A stretch of DNA of 64,000 bases, from the NCBI GenBank assembly GCA_021151835.1, contig JAGKWO010000009.1, positions 1 through 64,000 of the forward strand, read 5' to 3'. Within the stretch, counting starts at the first letter, position 1, and the number at the start of each line of letters is the position of its first letter. This stretch comes from Gammaproteobacteria bacterium (GTDB lineage: Bacteria; Pseudomonadota; Gammaproteobacteria; Pseudomonadales; Cellvibrionaceae). This document shows, in pieces, positions 23,708-32,455 of the stretch. The translations under genes and the position numbers were made by a program. The notes below the pieces were generated by a model that saw only the letters and a list, made by a program, of their open reading frames with translations, searched no databases and had not been told where the DNA came from.

Positions 23708-24037
23708 ATGGTATATGTAGAGCGCGATGCGCAAGGGCGATTGCTGCGGGTAGAGCAGCAACCTTTTGAAGGCGCAGAACATATGGCCGTGGAAAGCGAG
23801 GAATTGCAAAACTGGCTAAGAGTAAAAGAAGAAGTCAAGGCGCGTCTGGACAGCCTTAACTCATCCGACCTGGAATTGGTACGGGTGCTGGAAGATGTGA
23901 TTATTGTGTTGGTGGACCGCGGTGTAATCCAGTACACCGATTTGCCCGCCGCCGCCCGTGACAAGCTGGATCAACGCGCTGTGGCCCGCGCCGACCTTGA
24001 AGGTTTGAATACTATCCTGCGTGAAGCCGGTGAATAA
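23708..24037 (+). CDS. Small conserved 'tryptophan synthase beta-like' protein
   Basis: A 109-residue soluble protein. I choose ATG 23708 (GGCGGAGGCAGGCA upstream); the frame is open from 23561 but the extra part looks non-coding. MVYVERDAQGRLLRVEQQPF followed by LELVRVLEDVIIVLVDRGVI and ITDLPAAA-type text matches a short family in Pseudomonas relatives annotated 'tryptophan synthase subunit beta like'. The name is historical; it lacks the PLP fold, and no function is established to my knowledge. A strong terminator follows. Confidence 0.75.
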   Translation: MVYVERDAQGRLLRVEQQPFEGAEHMAVESEELQNWLRVKEEVKARLDSLNSSDLELVRVLEDVIIVLVDRGVIQYTDLPAAARDKLDQRAVARADLEGLNTILREAGE

Positions 24038-24065
24038 CCGGAAAAAGCAATTAAAAAACACCTGC

Positions 24066-24096
24066 AAACCCCGCCTTGTGCGGGGTTTGTTGTTTT
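24066..24096 (+). terminator. Rho-independent terminator after the flagellar cluster
   Basis: AAACCCCGC (24066-24074) pairs perfectly with GCGGGGTTT (24080-24088) around a 5-base loop, followed by GTTGTTTT. Confidence 0.9.
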
Positions 24097-24115
24097 GGAT
24101 TGTGTAAATTGAAAA

Positions 24116-24189
24116 ACAACAAATATGTTGTAAAAATTGATAAAACAACAAATATGTTGTAGTTTGCGAAAATACAACATAAATATTGT
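24116..24189 (+). promoter_or_regulatory. Three evenly spaced palindromic operators before hipB
   Basis: ACAACAAATATGTTGT occurs exactly at 24116-24131 and 24145-24160, and as ACAACATAAATATTGT at 24174-24189. Starts are 29 bp apart each time. The third lies 10 bp before hipB ATG 24200. The palindromes are the natural binding sites for the HipB repressor, giving cooperative autoregulation. Confidence 0.85.
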
Positions 24190-24199
24190 GGTGAATACG

Positions 24200-24631
24200 A
24201 TGCGACAGAACATAAGCGACGTCAAAGACATCGGAAAGATTATCGAGGCACAGCGGGCAAAACTGCATCTGAGTCAGTCAGATATGCTGCTAAAAGCGGG
24301 TATGAGCCAGCAACAGGTTCAACGGATTGAAGCGGGTGCGAATATCACCGTGAAAACACTTCTGCACCTGGCGGATGTGTTGGGTTTAGAGATAACTATT
24401 TCTCCAAAAGAAGAGAATGCTATCAGCTCAGGTCCAGCGGCAGTTTATAAAGTTAAAACCAAAAAAATGAAAAAGGCTGATCAAAACCTGACGATGGGAT
24501 CTACTGCCAAGCAAAAGCCCGGCAGTGTTCAGAGAGGAATAACCGGCGAGAAGGACATTGATGGATATGCGAAAAAAGAATCCACAGTAATGAGATTGTT
24601 TGGTCACCTGCTGGATAAAGATGATGAATAA
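24200..24631 (+). CDS. hipB: HipB-like antitoxin, helix-turn-helix repressor
   Basis: A 143-residue protein. Residues 10-70 are a Cro/C1-type helix-turn-helix (IGKIIEAQRAKLHLSQSDML, then MSQQQVQRIEAGANITVKTL). In the HipBA family this protein neutralises HipA and represses the operon. The C-terminal 70 residues are a basic extension (VKTKKMKKADQNLTMG), making it longer than E. coli HipB (88). I start at ATG 24200; an in-frame open stretch upstream to 24137 runs through the operators. The end overlaps hipA by 11 bp. Confidence 0.9.
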   Translation: MRQNISDVKDIGKIIEAQRAKLHLSQSDMLLKAGMSQQQVQRIEAGANITVKTLLHLADVLGLEITISPKEENAISSGPAAVYKVKTKKMKKADQNLTMGSTAKQKPGSVQRGITGEKDIDGYAKKESTVMRLFGHLLDKDDE

Positions 24632-25916
24632 TGCCGGTACAGTTCAAGCCCTGAAACTCACGTTGCACGGTATTTTTATCGGTGTATTAACACATCACAG
24701 CTCCAACAGAAATATGTTGTTCTTTAATCCTGAGTATGTTGCCGCGGGGGACGCACGCCCGACCTTTACGTTACCGCAGATAATGAATGATGGTTATCTG
24801 AAAAAATCGATCATCAGTAGCCAAAAAGCTGCACCGGTACTCTCCAATTTATTGCCTGAAGGCGCAATGCGGGAGTGGGTGGCAAAATCGCTGAAAGTGG
24901 ATATCAACAATGATTTTGCATTACTTGCCCATTTTGGTGAGCGATTGCCAGGAGCGCTCATACTGGAACAATTGGCTCCGGATGAAATTCCGGATTGGGT
25001 GGCAGAAAAAAATAGCGGCAAAATTATTAAGGTGAAAACGCCAGCGGCAGATGATGTGTCATTGGCAGGTATTCAAATAAAATTCTCCGGAAATAAAAAT
25101 AAAGATGGCCGTTACAACTTGCTTCCATCAAACGACAATACGCTGATCATAAAAACGCCCTCTACAGTCCATAAAAACGTCCCGGAAAATGAATATTCTT
25201 CAATGAAGCTAGCGCAAGCAATTGGAGTAATAATCCCCGAGATAAATCTGGTCAACCTGGACGCACTTGATAATCTGCCGGATATTCAATTGCCCAATGA
25301 AAAGTACGCTTACACGATTAAACGTTTTGATAGAGTCGATAAAGGACAAGGCATATCCAGAGTGCATATGGAAGACTTTGCACAAATTGCAGAATTTTAT
25401 CCCCATGACAAATATGAAGTTGTTAATTACGAAATAGTTGGCGGAGTCATTTACCGATATTCGCAACAGCCGCTTGCGGATATCCAACAAATGGCAAGGC
25501 GACTCCTTGCCAATATTTTGCTAGGCAATGGCGATGCACATCTAAAAAATTGGTCGATGATTTATCCGGATAAAGTGGGCGCGATTTTGTCCCCTGCTTA
25601 TGACATAGTGTCCACGCTTGTTTATATGAACGGTGAGCGTGAAGTTGCATTCAAGATGGGCAAGGAAAAAGACTGGTATATGCTGAACATGACTCATTTT
25701 GAGCGATGGGCAAAAACAATGGGTGTTCGCTGGCCTGCTATTAAGGCGCATGTGCAGGATGCAATGGTTATCGCCAGAACAACATGGCCAGCATTACTGG
25801 CGTCCTTGCCGATGGCTGATAGCCACAAGCAAAAACTGATAGCGCATTGGGCAAATCTTCACGAAGATTTTAAAATTAATGGTGCCCTGGCGCGCTCAGC
25901 TGCTGAACAGAAATAA
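24621..25916 (+). CDS. hipA: HipA-family serine/threonine kinase toxin
   Basis: A 431-residue protein close to E. coli HipA length (440). N-subdomain 1 covers the first 100 residues; ISSQKAAPVLSNLLPEGAMR and NNDFALLAHFGERLPGAL are HipA landmarks. The kinase core has IQIKFSGN, KTPSTVHKNVPENEYSSMKL, YTIKRFDRV, the catalytic loop LLGNGDAHLKNWS and the metal-binding LSPAYDIVST. HipA phosphorylates glutamyl-tRNA synthetase in E. coli, causing dormancy. Start ATG 24621 or ATG 24624, overlapping hipB with GGATAAAG upstream. Codon use is AT-richer than the flagellar genes. Confidence 0.93.
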   Translation: MMNNAGTVQALKLTLHGIFIGVLTHHSSNRNMLFFNPEYVAAGDARPTFTLPQIMNDGYLKKSIISSQKAAPVLSNLLPEGAMREWVAKSLKVDINNDFALLAHFGERLPGALILEQLAPDEIPDWVAEKNSGKIIKVKTPAADDVSLAGIQIKFSGNKNKDGRYNLLPSNDNTLIIKTPSTVHKNVPENEYSSMKLAQAIGVIIPEINLVNLDALDNLPDIQLPNEKYAYTIKRFDRVDKGQGISRVHMEDFAQIAEFYPHDKYEVVNYEIVGGVIYRYSQQPLADIQQMARRLLANILLGNGDAHLKNWSMIYPDKVGAILSPAYDIVSTLVYMNGEREVAFKMGKEKDWYMLNMTHFERWAKTMGVRWPAIKAHVQDAMVIARTTWPALLASLPMADSHKQKLIAHWANLHEDFKINGALARSAAEQK

Positions 25917-25949
25917 AATCCTTCCACAATGTGGAGTTTATTGTTTTGT
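25914..25949 (+). terminator. Possible terminator after hipA
   Basis: AATAAA and TCCACA pair with TGTGGA and TTTATT through an internal loop, followed by GTTTTG. The stem is imperfect, so confidence is moderate. Confidence 0.4.
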
Positions 25950-26039
25950 AATCGCTCCCAGCCTCTCTGGTGCGCAACCAGGATGGGTTGTGGTGATTTA
26001 AAACATTGATGGTTTCACTTATTCAAGCGAACAAAAATT

Positions 26040-27218
26040 ATGATGTCCTTACTAAGAAATCGCAGCGGTAGCCAAAGTGGCAAAGTGACTATGGTCGAAT
26101 TATTTTTCGATCTGGTGTTTGTGTTTGCCATTACCCAAATCTCCCACTCACTGCTTGCCAATTTAACGCTTGACGGTGCGGTCAAGCATGGTTTGCTTTT
26201 ACTCGCGGTGTGGTGGGTGTGGATTTACACTTCCTGGGTTACGAATTGGCTGGACCCGGATCGCTTCCCCGTGCGGTTATGTTTATTTGCATTGATGCTC
26301 GGCGGATTAATTATGTCGGTATCAATTCCTGAAGCTTTTGGCGAGCGCGGATTATTTTTTGCGTTTGCTTATGTATTCATGCAAGTGGGGCGCACGGCAT
26401 TTTTTCTCTATGCAATTCGCACCAGCGCGAAAAATTTTGTACGCAGTTTCCAGCGTATTTTTATCTGGTTATGTTGTTCGGCAATTTTCTGGGTCAGCGG
26501 TGGCTTTGCGGAAGGTGAGCAGCGTTTTATCTTGTGGTGCATCGCTTTTCTTATCGAATTTATTTCACCCGCAGTGCTATTCTGGGTACCCGGTATGGGC
26601 CGTTCAAGTACCACCGATTGGGATGTAGAAGGCAACCATATGGCAGAGCGTTGCGCGTTGTTTGTGATCATCGCGCTGGGTGAATCGCTGTTGGTAACGG
26701 GCGCCACCTTTGCTGATCAACAGTGGGATTCAACGGTTATCGCCGCATTTCTGGTGGCCGTATTGGGTTCGATTGCACTCTGGTGGATTTATTTTGATAG
26801 CGGGGTTGAGCGCGCGCACCATCGCATTCTGCATTCGCAAGATCCGGGTGGCCAGGCGCGTCTCGCCTACACTTATTTGCACGCGCCGATAATCGCGGGA
26901 ATTATTGTGTGTGCTGTTGCAGATGAATTGGTACTGGTACATCCAGCACACGCATCCATTGCCGGATTGTTTGCCATTATCGGCGGCCCCGCATTGTATT
27001 TAATGGGTTGCGCCTTATTTAAATGGGTCACCAATGATCGCCGCACACCGCCGTTGTCTCACCTTATCGGGTTGTTATTGCTTGTGGCACTAATTCCGGT
27101 GGTATTAGTGCTGCATTGGTCGGCACTCGCTATTAGCGCAGCGACTACCGGAATATTAATTGTGGTTGCCGCCTGGGAAAATTGTTCACTGAAATCGGAA
27201 GTGAATCACCCTCATTAA
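26040..27218 (+). CDS. LtrA-family (low temperature requirement A) membrane protein
   Basis: A 392-residue polytopic membrane protein. The N-terminal VTMVELFFDLVFVFAITQIS is the LtrA signature. About ten hydrophobic segments follow, with a conserved HMAERCALFVIIALGES helix and WWIYFDSG loop. LtrA was named from a Listeria mutant unable to grow in the cold; the biochemical role is unknown. Two adjacent ATG codons (26040 and 26043) are possible starts. It stands alone between hipA and the convergent rhodanese gene. Confidence 0.92.
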   Translation: MMSLLRNRSGSQSGKVTMVELFFDLVFVFAITQISHSLLANLTLDGAVKHGLLLLAVWWVWIYTSWVTNWLDPDRFPVRLCLFALMLGGLIMSVSIPEAFGERGLFFAFAYVFMQVGRTAFFLYAIRTSAKNFVRSFQRIFIWLCCSAIFWVSGGFAEGEQRFILWCIAFLIEFISPAVLFWVPGMGRSSTTDWDVEGNHMAERCALFVIIALGESLLVTGATFADQQWDSTVIAAFLVAVLGSIALWWIYFDSGVERAHHRILHSQDPGGQARLAYTYLHAPIIAGIIVCAVADELVLVHPAHASIAGLFAIIGGPALYLMGCALFKWVTNDRRTPPLSHLIGLLLLVALIPVVLVLHWSALAISAATTGILIVVAAWENCSLKSEVNHPH

Positions 27219-27249
27219 TGCCAACACAATTGATGCACTACGCTGGTAC

Positions 27250-28068
27250 TTATTTACCGGTGGCTACCGGTGTGTCAGGGTGGTTGCCCCATTCCGCCCA
27301 GGCACCGGGGTAACCAGCAATATCAAAACCTAACGCCTTACCGAGTAACCAGGTAAAACTGGAACGATGATGGGTTTGGCAATGGGTAATAATTTTTTTC
27401 TTCCCGGTAATTCCTGCTGCAATTAATTCTGCACGAATCACTTCCAGGTCGCGCAAACGATTATCGTTGGTGCGATCAATTGCCTGTTCCCAGTTGTAGT
27501 GAATTGCGCCGGGAATATGGCCGCCGCGTTGTGCCGACACGCGCTCTCCGGAAAATTCTTCTGCGGTGCGTGCATCCCAGATTTGTAAATTCTCATCGCG
27601 ATAATGCGCGCGCAAATAATCCAGATCGATTTGCTTTTTCACATCGAATAATTCAACGTCGTAAGCGGATGGTGTAGCGACCGGTGCGGTGACTTCATAA
27701 GGCAAATCATCGGCGAGCCAGGCGTGGATGCCACCGTTAAGGAAACTGTAATGCGCGTGGCCAATAGCATCGAGCAACCATAAAAAACGCGCGGCGCGGG
27801 TTCCGCCTTCATCGTCATAAGCAACGACATGGGTATCCGCTGTAATACCGAGCGAGGAGAGTAGTTGTGCAATATCGCCCAATGCGGGCAATTGGCCGGG
27901 GGCGGGAAGCTCACCTTTTTGCAGGCGGCGATAGTCCAGGGGCAGGGCGCCGGGCAAATGCGCCTGCTCATAGATCGCCGGTTTGCCCACATCAACAATG
28001 GTCACATTTTCGTCAGTTAGGTGCGTTTTTAATAACTCTCCGCTCACTATCAGGGGTAATTTAGCCAT
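27250..28068 (-). CDS. rhdA: Rhodanese-type sulfurtransferase RhdA/SseA
   Basis: A 272-residue tandem-rhodanese enzyme that moves sulfane sulfur from thiosulfate or mercaptopyruvate to acceptors. The N-terminal domain is inactive (VAYDDEGGTRAARFLWLLDA without a catalytic Cys). The C-terminal domain carries Cys230 in HCQTHHRSS. CQTHHR with Cys230 in a protein of about 271 residues matches Azotobacter vinelandii RhdA. No signal peptide, so it is cytoplasmic. It is divergent from the multiheme locus across a 418 bp shared regulatory region, a context that supports a sulfur or selenium handling link. Confidence 0.93.
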   Translation of the reverse strand: MAKLPLIVSGELLKTHLTDENVTIVDVGKPAIYEQAHLPGALPLDYRRLQKGELPAPGQLPALGDIAQLLSSLGITADTHVVAYDDEGGTRAARFLWLLDAIGHAHYSFLNGGIHAWLADDLPYEVTAPVATPSAYDVELFDVKKQIDLDYLRAHYRDENLQIWDARTAEEFSGERVSAQRGGHIPGAIHYNWEQAIDRTNDNRLRDLEVIRAELIAAGITGKKKIITHCQTHHRSSFTWLLGKALGFDIAGYPGAWAEWGNHPDTPVATGK

Positions 28069-28486
28069 AGTTTTGCCAATCCGGAATATAGGGTTGGGAG
28101 ACTATAACAAAGCCCTGTGCCGCGATTGAACTTTAAATAAGTTATTAGCATATAAAAAATGGTTCTAATTTCTAACGGATATTGGATTGGCATAGCCTGC
28201 ACATGCGACTACCATTGTCACCAGAATACACAGTTTATGTATTCGCGCTTATCAGCTGGCAAGACCCCCCCGCAACAAAGGACTACCTGATTTTTAGGAA
28301 CTGTCTATCCCGGAAGAAGTTAAGGACTTTTGAAAAATCGCACGCAGAAATGTTTATTTTTCCGCGCGCTTACAGCATTGCACTTACGGAAATTCTCGTT
28401 AGAGACCCGCCTGGTTACTAGATAACTAATACCTTCGGCGGCAGGTATTCGTTTGTCTTTTTTTTACCAAGCACAGGATTATTACA
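28069..28486. promoter_or_regulatory. Divergent intergenic region between rhdA and the multiheme cluster
   Basis: 418 bp between two divergent genes. It is AT-rich near 28130-28180 (TTAAATAAGTTATTAGCATATAAAAAATGG), a probable promoter zone. A 79-codon frame at 28182-28421 has no ribosome site or recognisable protein and is probably chance. CTTCGGCGGCAG...CTGCCG-type pairing before the extH start is weak. Promoters for both directions are expected here, but I cannot fix them. Confidence 0.5.
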
Positions 28487-30007
28487 ATGAAATCGACCAT
28501 TCATCACCTTCGTAAACGACCATTAACCGCTACGTTATTAATCACTCTCGGCCTGTCATTAGTGGGTTGCGGTGGTGAAGCCAGCAAAAAAGAACCTGAC
28601 ACCACAACGCCACCTGTTGCGCAAATCAAGGTGAATACACCGAAGGATATTGCGCAGGAATCGGCGGAAAATTATGACGATAATGTCAACGGTGTGATCA
28701 CCGGTAAAACCCTGAAACGCTGGATTGGCAATTGGGAAAAAGAACGCCCGCAAGGTATCACCGGCAAGCTGGTAATTTTCCAGGCGACCAAAGGCCGCGC
28801 CGGTTTTGAATTTATCAAACCAAACAACAACACCGTATTTACTTACCTGGAAAACACCTGGCGTGAGCCGCGCTTTAATGGCGTGACTGAAATCGAAGGT
28901 ATTGTGATTTCCGGTGAGACTACCGATGCATTGGTGCGTCGTTACGGTATCGATTTGAAAAACGATTTGATTTTGTGCGCGCAAGGCACTGGCGGCAGCG
29001 CGGCAATGGATCAGGGCCGCTGCTGGTACACCTTCCGTTATTGGGGCGTGGATGCAAAAAACCTCGCGATCCTCGACGGTGGAAATAATTTCCTGAGCGG
29101 CACCTGGACTGCGGATGATTTCACTGCAACACCATTTAATGGCGCTGTTGCTAACCAACCGAGCCCGATTATTAACAAACAAATCAGCAGCGTGCGCGAC
29201 CTGGGTGTTGATAACACCATTTTGCAAGCGACCATGGAAGATTTGATCAATGTGTTGCCAACCCACGACACCAACAATACCAAAGACGGTTATTTTTTAT
29301 GGGATGGCCGCAGCCTGGACCAATTCAGTGCGGGTGAAGCCAGTGAAGCGGGTGGTGCATTGGCGAACCGTTATTCCAGCTTCCAAAATAACGCACCACG
29401 CCAAAGCCATCCACGCGGTGCATTGAATTTGAACTGGACCAATTTGATTGATACTTCAACCGGTTTATTCAAAACCAAAGCGCAATTGCGTTCTTATCTG
29501 GAGGGCAATATCGATGCGGCCGGCAAAGGGTTTGTTGATGGAACCTATCAACACGTTGGTGCAGGTAATGCGTATCAAAAAGGCGACCAGATTATTTTGT
29601 GGTGTGAAACCGCAGCACGCGCAGCGGTGACCCAAGTTGCGGCTGTCGTTATTTTGGGATTGCCAACCCGCATTTACGATGCCTCGATGATTGAATGGAA
29701 TTCATTGAGCGCCGGCTTCACCGACAAGAACGGCAATTTAATTCTTGCGAAAAATTCACCTTGGGATACCGCATCGTTATCTGCACCGTATTTTCCGAAC
29801 AAACCGGAATTAATCAACGCACGCGATGCGCAATTCACCACGGCGACTCCCCGTATCGTTGACGGCTTCGGTGCGCACACGCATCAGGTTATCAACGAAG
29901 ATAAAGCCTACATCCGTCCTGCCGCGACTAGCAGTAGCGCTGCGAGCAGTGGCAGCAGTAGCAGTAAAGGTGGTGTGGTCCTGCCACCCAATCCGTGCGG
30001 CGGTTAA
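28487..30007 (+). CDS. extH: ExtH-like rhodanese-domain lipoprotein
   Basis: A 506-residue protein. It has a lipobox (LSLVGC, Cys28) so it is lipid-anchored, probably in the outer membrane. Two rhodanese-like units follow: one around residues 155-205 (LILCAQGTGGSAAMDQGRCW) and a second with Cys373 in ILWCETAARAAVTQVA after a DGYFLWDGRSLDQFSAGEA start. A serine-rich tail (residues 480-498) recalls Cellvibrio linkers. Geobacter ext clusters for selenite/tellurite reduction contain a rhodanese-like lipoprotein, ExtH, of this size; I match by architecture and neighbours, from memory. It heads a seven-gene rightward cluster. Confidence 0.75.
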   Translation: MKSTIHHLRKRPLTATLLITLGLSLVGCGGEASKKEPDTTTPPVAQIKVNTPKDIAQESAENYDDNVNGVITGKTLKRWIGNWEKERPQGITGKLVIFQATKGRAGFEFIKPNNNTVFTYLENTWREPRFNGVTEIEGIVISGETTDALVRRYGIDLKNDLILCAQGTGGSAAMDQGRCWYTFRYWGVDAKNLAILDGGNNFLSGTWTADDFTATPFNGAVANQPSPIINKQISSVRDLGVDNTILQATMEDLINVLPTHDTNNTKDGYFLWDGRSLDQFSAGEASEAGGALANRYSSFQNNAPRQSHPRGALNLNWTNLIDTSTGLFKTKAQLRSYLEGNIDAAGKGFVDGTYQHVGAGNAYQKGDQIILWCETAARAAVTQVAAVVILGLPTRIYDASMIEWNSLSAGFTDKNGNLILAKNSPWDTASLSAPYFPNKPELINARDAQFTTATPRIVDGFGAHTHQVINEDKAYIRPAATSSSAASSGSSSSKGGVVLPPNPCGG

Positions 30008-30083
30008 TCATCGCTTCAATTTGATGGGCTGGCTAATCATGACTTGATTTGATTAGCGGCTCATCTACCGTGGAGAAATGTTT

Positions 30084-30431
30084 ATGCATTACGTTACCAG
30101 CAACACTCCTTTTTCTGGAGTGCGGGGTACTTTTTTTCTATTGTTTTCGGGCGCGCTGTTATTGCCATTATCAGCACAGGCTGATGAGGTGTTAACAATT
30201 GAGCAGGCGGCCAATGAAAAAATTGCAATAGCAGAAAAAACAGAAGGCATGGAAAAACAATGGGCACTTGACCCGGTAAAAGATCAATCGAGCCCGGCTG
30301 CAAATCCGGTCAGTGAGGAACTGGAGAAAAAATCAAAGCGTTTGCGGTTTCGCGACGGCCCCGTGTGCCTCTGTGCCGATGGCCTGACCGAAAACGATAT
30401 TAAAAAAGCGCAGAAAACCAAACAGGAATAA
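30084..30431 (+). CDS. Small periplasmic CxC-motif protein, ExtJ-like by position
   Basis: A 115-residue protein. I start at ATG 30084 because GGAGA sits 7 bp upstream; ATG 30078 is too close to it. A signal peptide ends near AQA-DE (residue 34). The mature part is a charged helix, then RDGPVCLCADGLTENDIKKA. The CxC motif next to D-G-L-T-E is the only conserved-looking feature and could bind metal or carry a persulfide/selenide. Geobacter ExtJ is also a small protein in this setting; homology is a guess from position. Confidence 0.65.
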   Translation: MHYVTSNTPFSGVRGTFFLLFSGALLLPLSAQADEVLTIEQAANEKIAIAEKTEGMEKQWALDPVKDQSSPAANPVSEELEKKSKRLRFRDGPVCLCADGLTENDIKKAQKTKQE

Positions 30432-30485
30432 CAACCGTGAAACCGCAACCGGAAAACATCCGGTAAAACACAAAGGTACATAACC

Positions 30486-31205
30486 GTGAAATCGCTTAAT
30501 CACATTGTTGTAAAAAGTGTAACGCAACTGGCGAAAGTGACTGCACTGACCTCCATTCTGTGGGTAGGGATATTTGTGGTCAGCACTGCTATTGCGTTGG
30601 GTAGTTTTTATTGGGAAGCACACACCAGTGAGGCTATTGCCAGCCATGCACCGCTGCACAACCAGTCATCGACACACAGTGGGACATCACCTGATAACAC
30701 CCTGGGTATCATTGCTGATGCCGTTGCTACGACGACTGGGGCAGAGTCACCCGCCGGAATTTCTTCGACACAGGATGTTGCAAAAACAATTGCGCAAGAA
30801 AATTCTGCGGACGATGGGTGGGGCGCGGAAGCGCTGGAAATTATCCATACACAAGCGCAGCAGTTATCGCCCATTGCATTGGCAAATGCGTGTGGTTTGG
30901 GGGCTTCCAGTTGTTTCCGTTGCCACAACGACAAACGGGCAAAAGCACCGAACTATTCGCCTGTTGACGCTCCCTGGCATGCGCAACACAAAAGTGTGAA
31001 CTATTCATGCACCGGTTGCCATCAGGGCAATCCGCGCATCCTCAAGCAGGAAATTGCCCACAAAAATTTAATTGTGAATGCTGCTGCCGCTCCGGAAAAA
31101 ACTTGCGCGACTTGCCACTCGGCCGACGAAATTACGCGCTTGCTTCCCGTTTACCGCGCCAGCCATCCACGCTTATTTGAAAATTCTGAAGGTGTCGCAC
31201 CGTGA
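30486..31205 (+). CDS. Membrane-anchored triheme c-type cytochrome
   Basis: A 239-residue protein starting at GTG 30486 (AAAGG ten bases upstream). One transmembrane segment (residues 20-40) anchors it to the inner membrane; residues 45-125 are a low-complexity Ser/Thr/Ala periplasmic spacer. Three CxxCH heme sites follow: CFRCH (Cys143), CTGCH (Cys175) and CATCH (Cys207). Extra histidines (HAQH, AHK, SHPR) may be distal ligands. It probably carries electrons from the inner membrane into the periplasm. The stop overlaps the porin start (GTGA). Confidence 0.88.
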   Translation: MKSLNHIVVKSVTQLAKVTALTSILWVGIFVVSTAIALGSFYWEAHTSEAIASHAPLHNQSSTHSGTSPDNTLGIIADAVATTTGAESPAGISSTQDVAKTIAQENSADDGWGAEALEIIHTQAQQLSPIALANACGLGASSCFRCHNDKRAKAPNYSPVDAPWHAQHKSVNYSCTGCHQGNPRILKQEIAHKNLIVNAAAAPEKTCATCHSADEITRLLPVYRASHPRLFENSEGVAP

Positions 31206-32401
31206 AAAACCTTACCGTAAAAAGCAACAGCGTGAAAAATAGTCGCGCTAAAAAAAGTATTGTGAACAATCCATTAGTGCTTGCGCTGGTAGCCGCTTCA
31301 TCCAGCGCTGCCTACGCCGGTCCAACAATTGACTTTGGTGATTCAGGTTCGCTGCAATTTAATTATGCACTGCAAGCCTGGGCCACTAACAGCAGCTACA
31401 CCTCCAATAATCATGACGGTAGCTCTACCGATTTTTATCTGCGCCGCAATCGCATCACCTTATCGGGCCAATACAACGATTACGTCGGTTTTTACGCGCA
31501 GCTTGAAGCAGGTAATGACAGCAAGGCCGGCAATGATGATCGCGAAGTGTATTACCGCGATGCTTATGTCACACTCGATTATTCCGATGAGTATCGTTTT
31601 ATTATCGGCCGCTTCAAAAATACCTTCTCGCGCGAAAACCTGGAAGCGTGCCTTGAGCCGCTGACACTGGATCGCAGCGATATTTCCTATACACCGTTTG
31701 CCGGCACGCGCGATACCGGTGCCGCCATCTGGGGTAATTTGGCTGATGCGGCATTCCAATACCGTCTCATGATTGCCGATGGTCGTGAAGGTGATTACGT
31801 CCCGATCAAATCGCCACGCGTGACCACCCGTGTTCACTGGAGTTTTCTTGACCCCGAATACGACTACGGCTATCGCGGCACCTATTTGGGTACCCGCAAA
31901 ATTTTAACCGTCGGTGCTGCCTATGATTACCAGGCTGATGCTGCCTACGCGGATTACCAAAACCGTGAAGATATAAAAGATTATTCGGCGTGGACGGTGG
32001 ATGGTTTTGTGGAATATCCGTTCAAGAGCGGAACCTACACATTTTCGGCGGCCTATTTTAATTACGATTTAGGCGATGCAATTAATTTATTGCCGGACCC
32101 GGAATTGCCATCCAATACCCAGCAGGAAGGTATTTATGTCAAAGCCGGTTATTTGTTCCCGAATGCAATTGGCCCCGGTCGTTTGCAATTGTTTGCCCGT
32201 CACGATGGTACTGAATACAACCTTCCCGGCGGCAGCCTGGATAGACGCGTATTCAGCGGCGGTGCGAACTATTATCTCGATGGCCAGAAAATTAAATTAA
32301 CGCTTGAATACCGTCGCAATGATTACGCCAATCCGGTGGAATCGGTTCCGTCATTACAAGACAATTATCAAACGACTGTTGGCTTCCAGTTTATTTTGTA
32401 A
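31202..32401 (+). CDS. extI: ExtI-like outer-membrane porin (OprP/O family)
   Basis: A 399-residue protein starting at GTG 31202 and coupled by a 4 bp overlap to the cytochrome gene. A signal peptide ends at AYA-GP (about residue 40). The rest is alternating amphipathic strands with aromatic girdles, e.g. FYLRRNRITLSGQYNDYVGF, FIIGRFKNTFSRENLE and LTLEYRRNDYANP, and a C-terminal QTTVGFQFIL strand for BAM recognition. 'R-FRLRRARI' and 'GRFK-PFS-E' features are those of phosphate-selective porins O and P. In Geobacter, ExtI is the porin linked to selenite and tellurite entry; the neighbours here support the parallel. Confidence 0.8.
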   Translation: MKNLTVKSNSVKNSRAKKSIVNNPLVLALVAASSSAAYAGPTIDFGDSGSLQFNYALQAWATNSSYTSNNHDGSSTDFYLRRNRITLSGQYNDYVGFYAQLEAGNDSKAGNDDREVYYRDAYVTLDYSDEYRFIIGRFKNTFSRENLEACLEPLTLDRSDISYTPFAGTRDTGAAIWGNLADAAFQYRLMIADGREGDYVPIKSPRVTTRVHWSFLDPEYDYGYRGTYLGTRKILTVGAAYDYQADAAYADYQNREDIKDYSAWTVDGFVEYPFKSGTYTFSAAYFNYDLGDAINLLPDPELPSNTQQEGIYVKAGYLFPNAIGPGRLQLFARHDGTEYNLPGGSLDRRVFSGGANYYLDGQKIKLTLEYRRNDYANPVESVPSLQDNYQTTVGFQFIL

Positions 32402-32455
32402 TAGACAGTTATTGTTAATGAATAACCAATTCATGTCGTAGTAAAGGGTTAATTT

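Noticed and set aside
28189..28206. A TGGCAT...TGCA sequence resembling a sigma-54 promoter before extH
   Set aside because: GG and GC are eight bases apart, not the required ten.
28182..28421. A 79-codon open frame between rhdA and the rhodanese lipoprotein gene
   Set aside because: No ribosome site, no signal or motif, and it fills a divergent promoter region. Probably chance.
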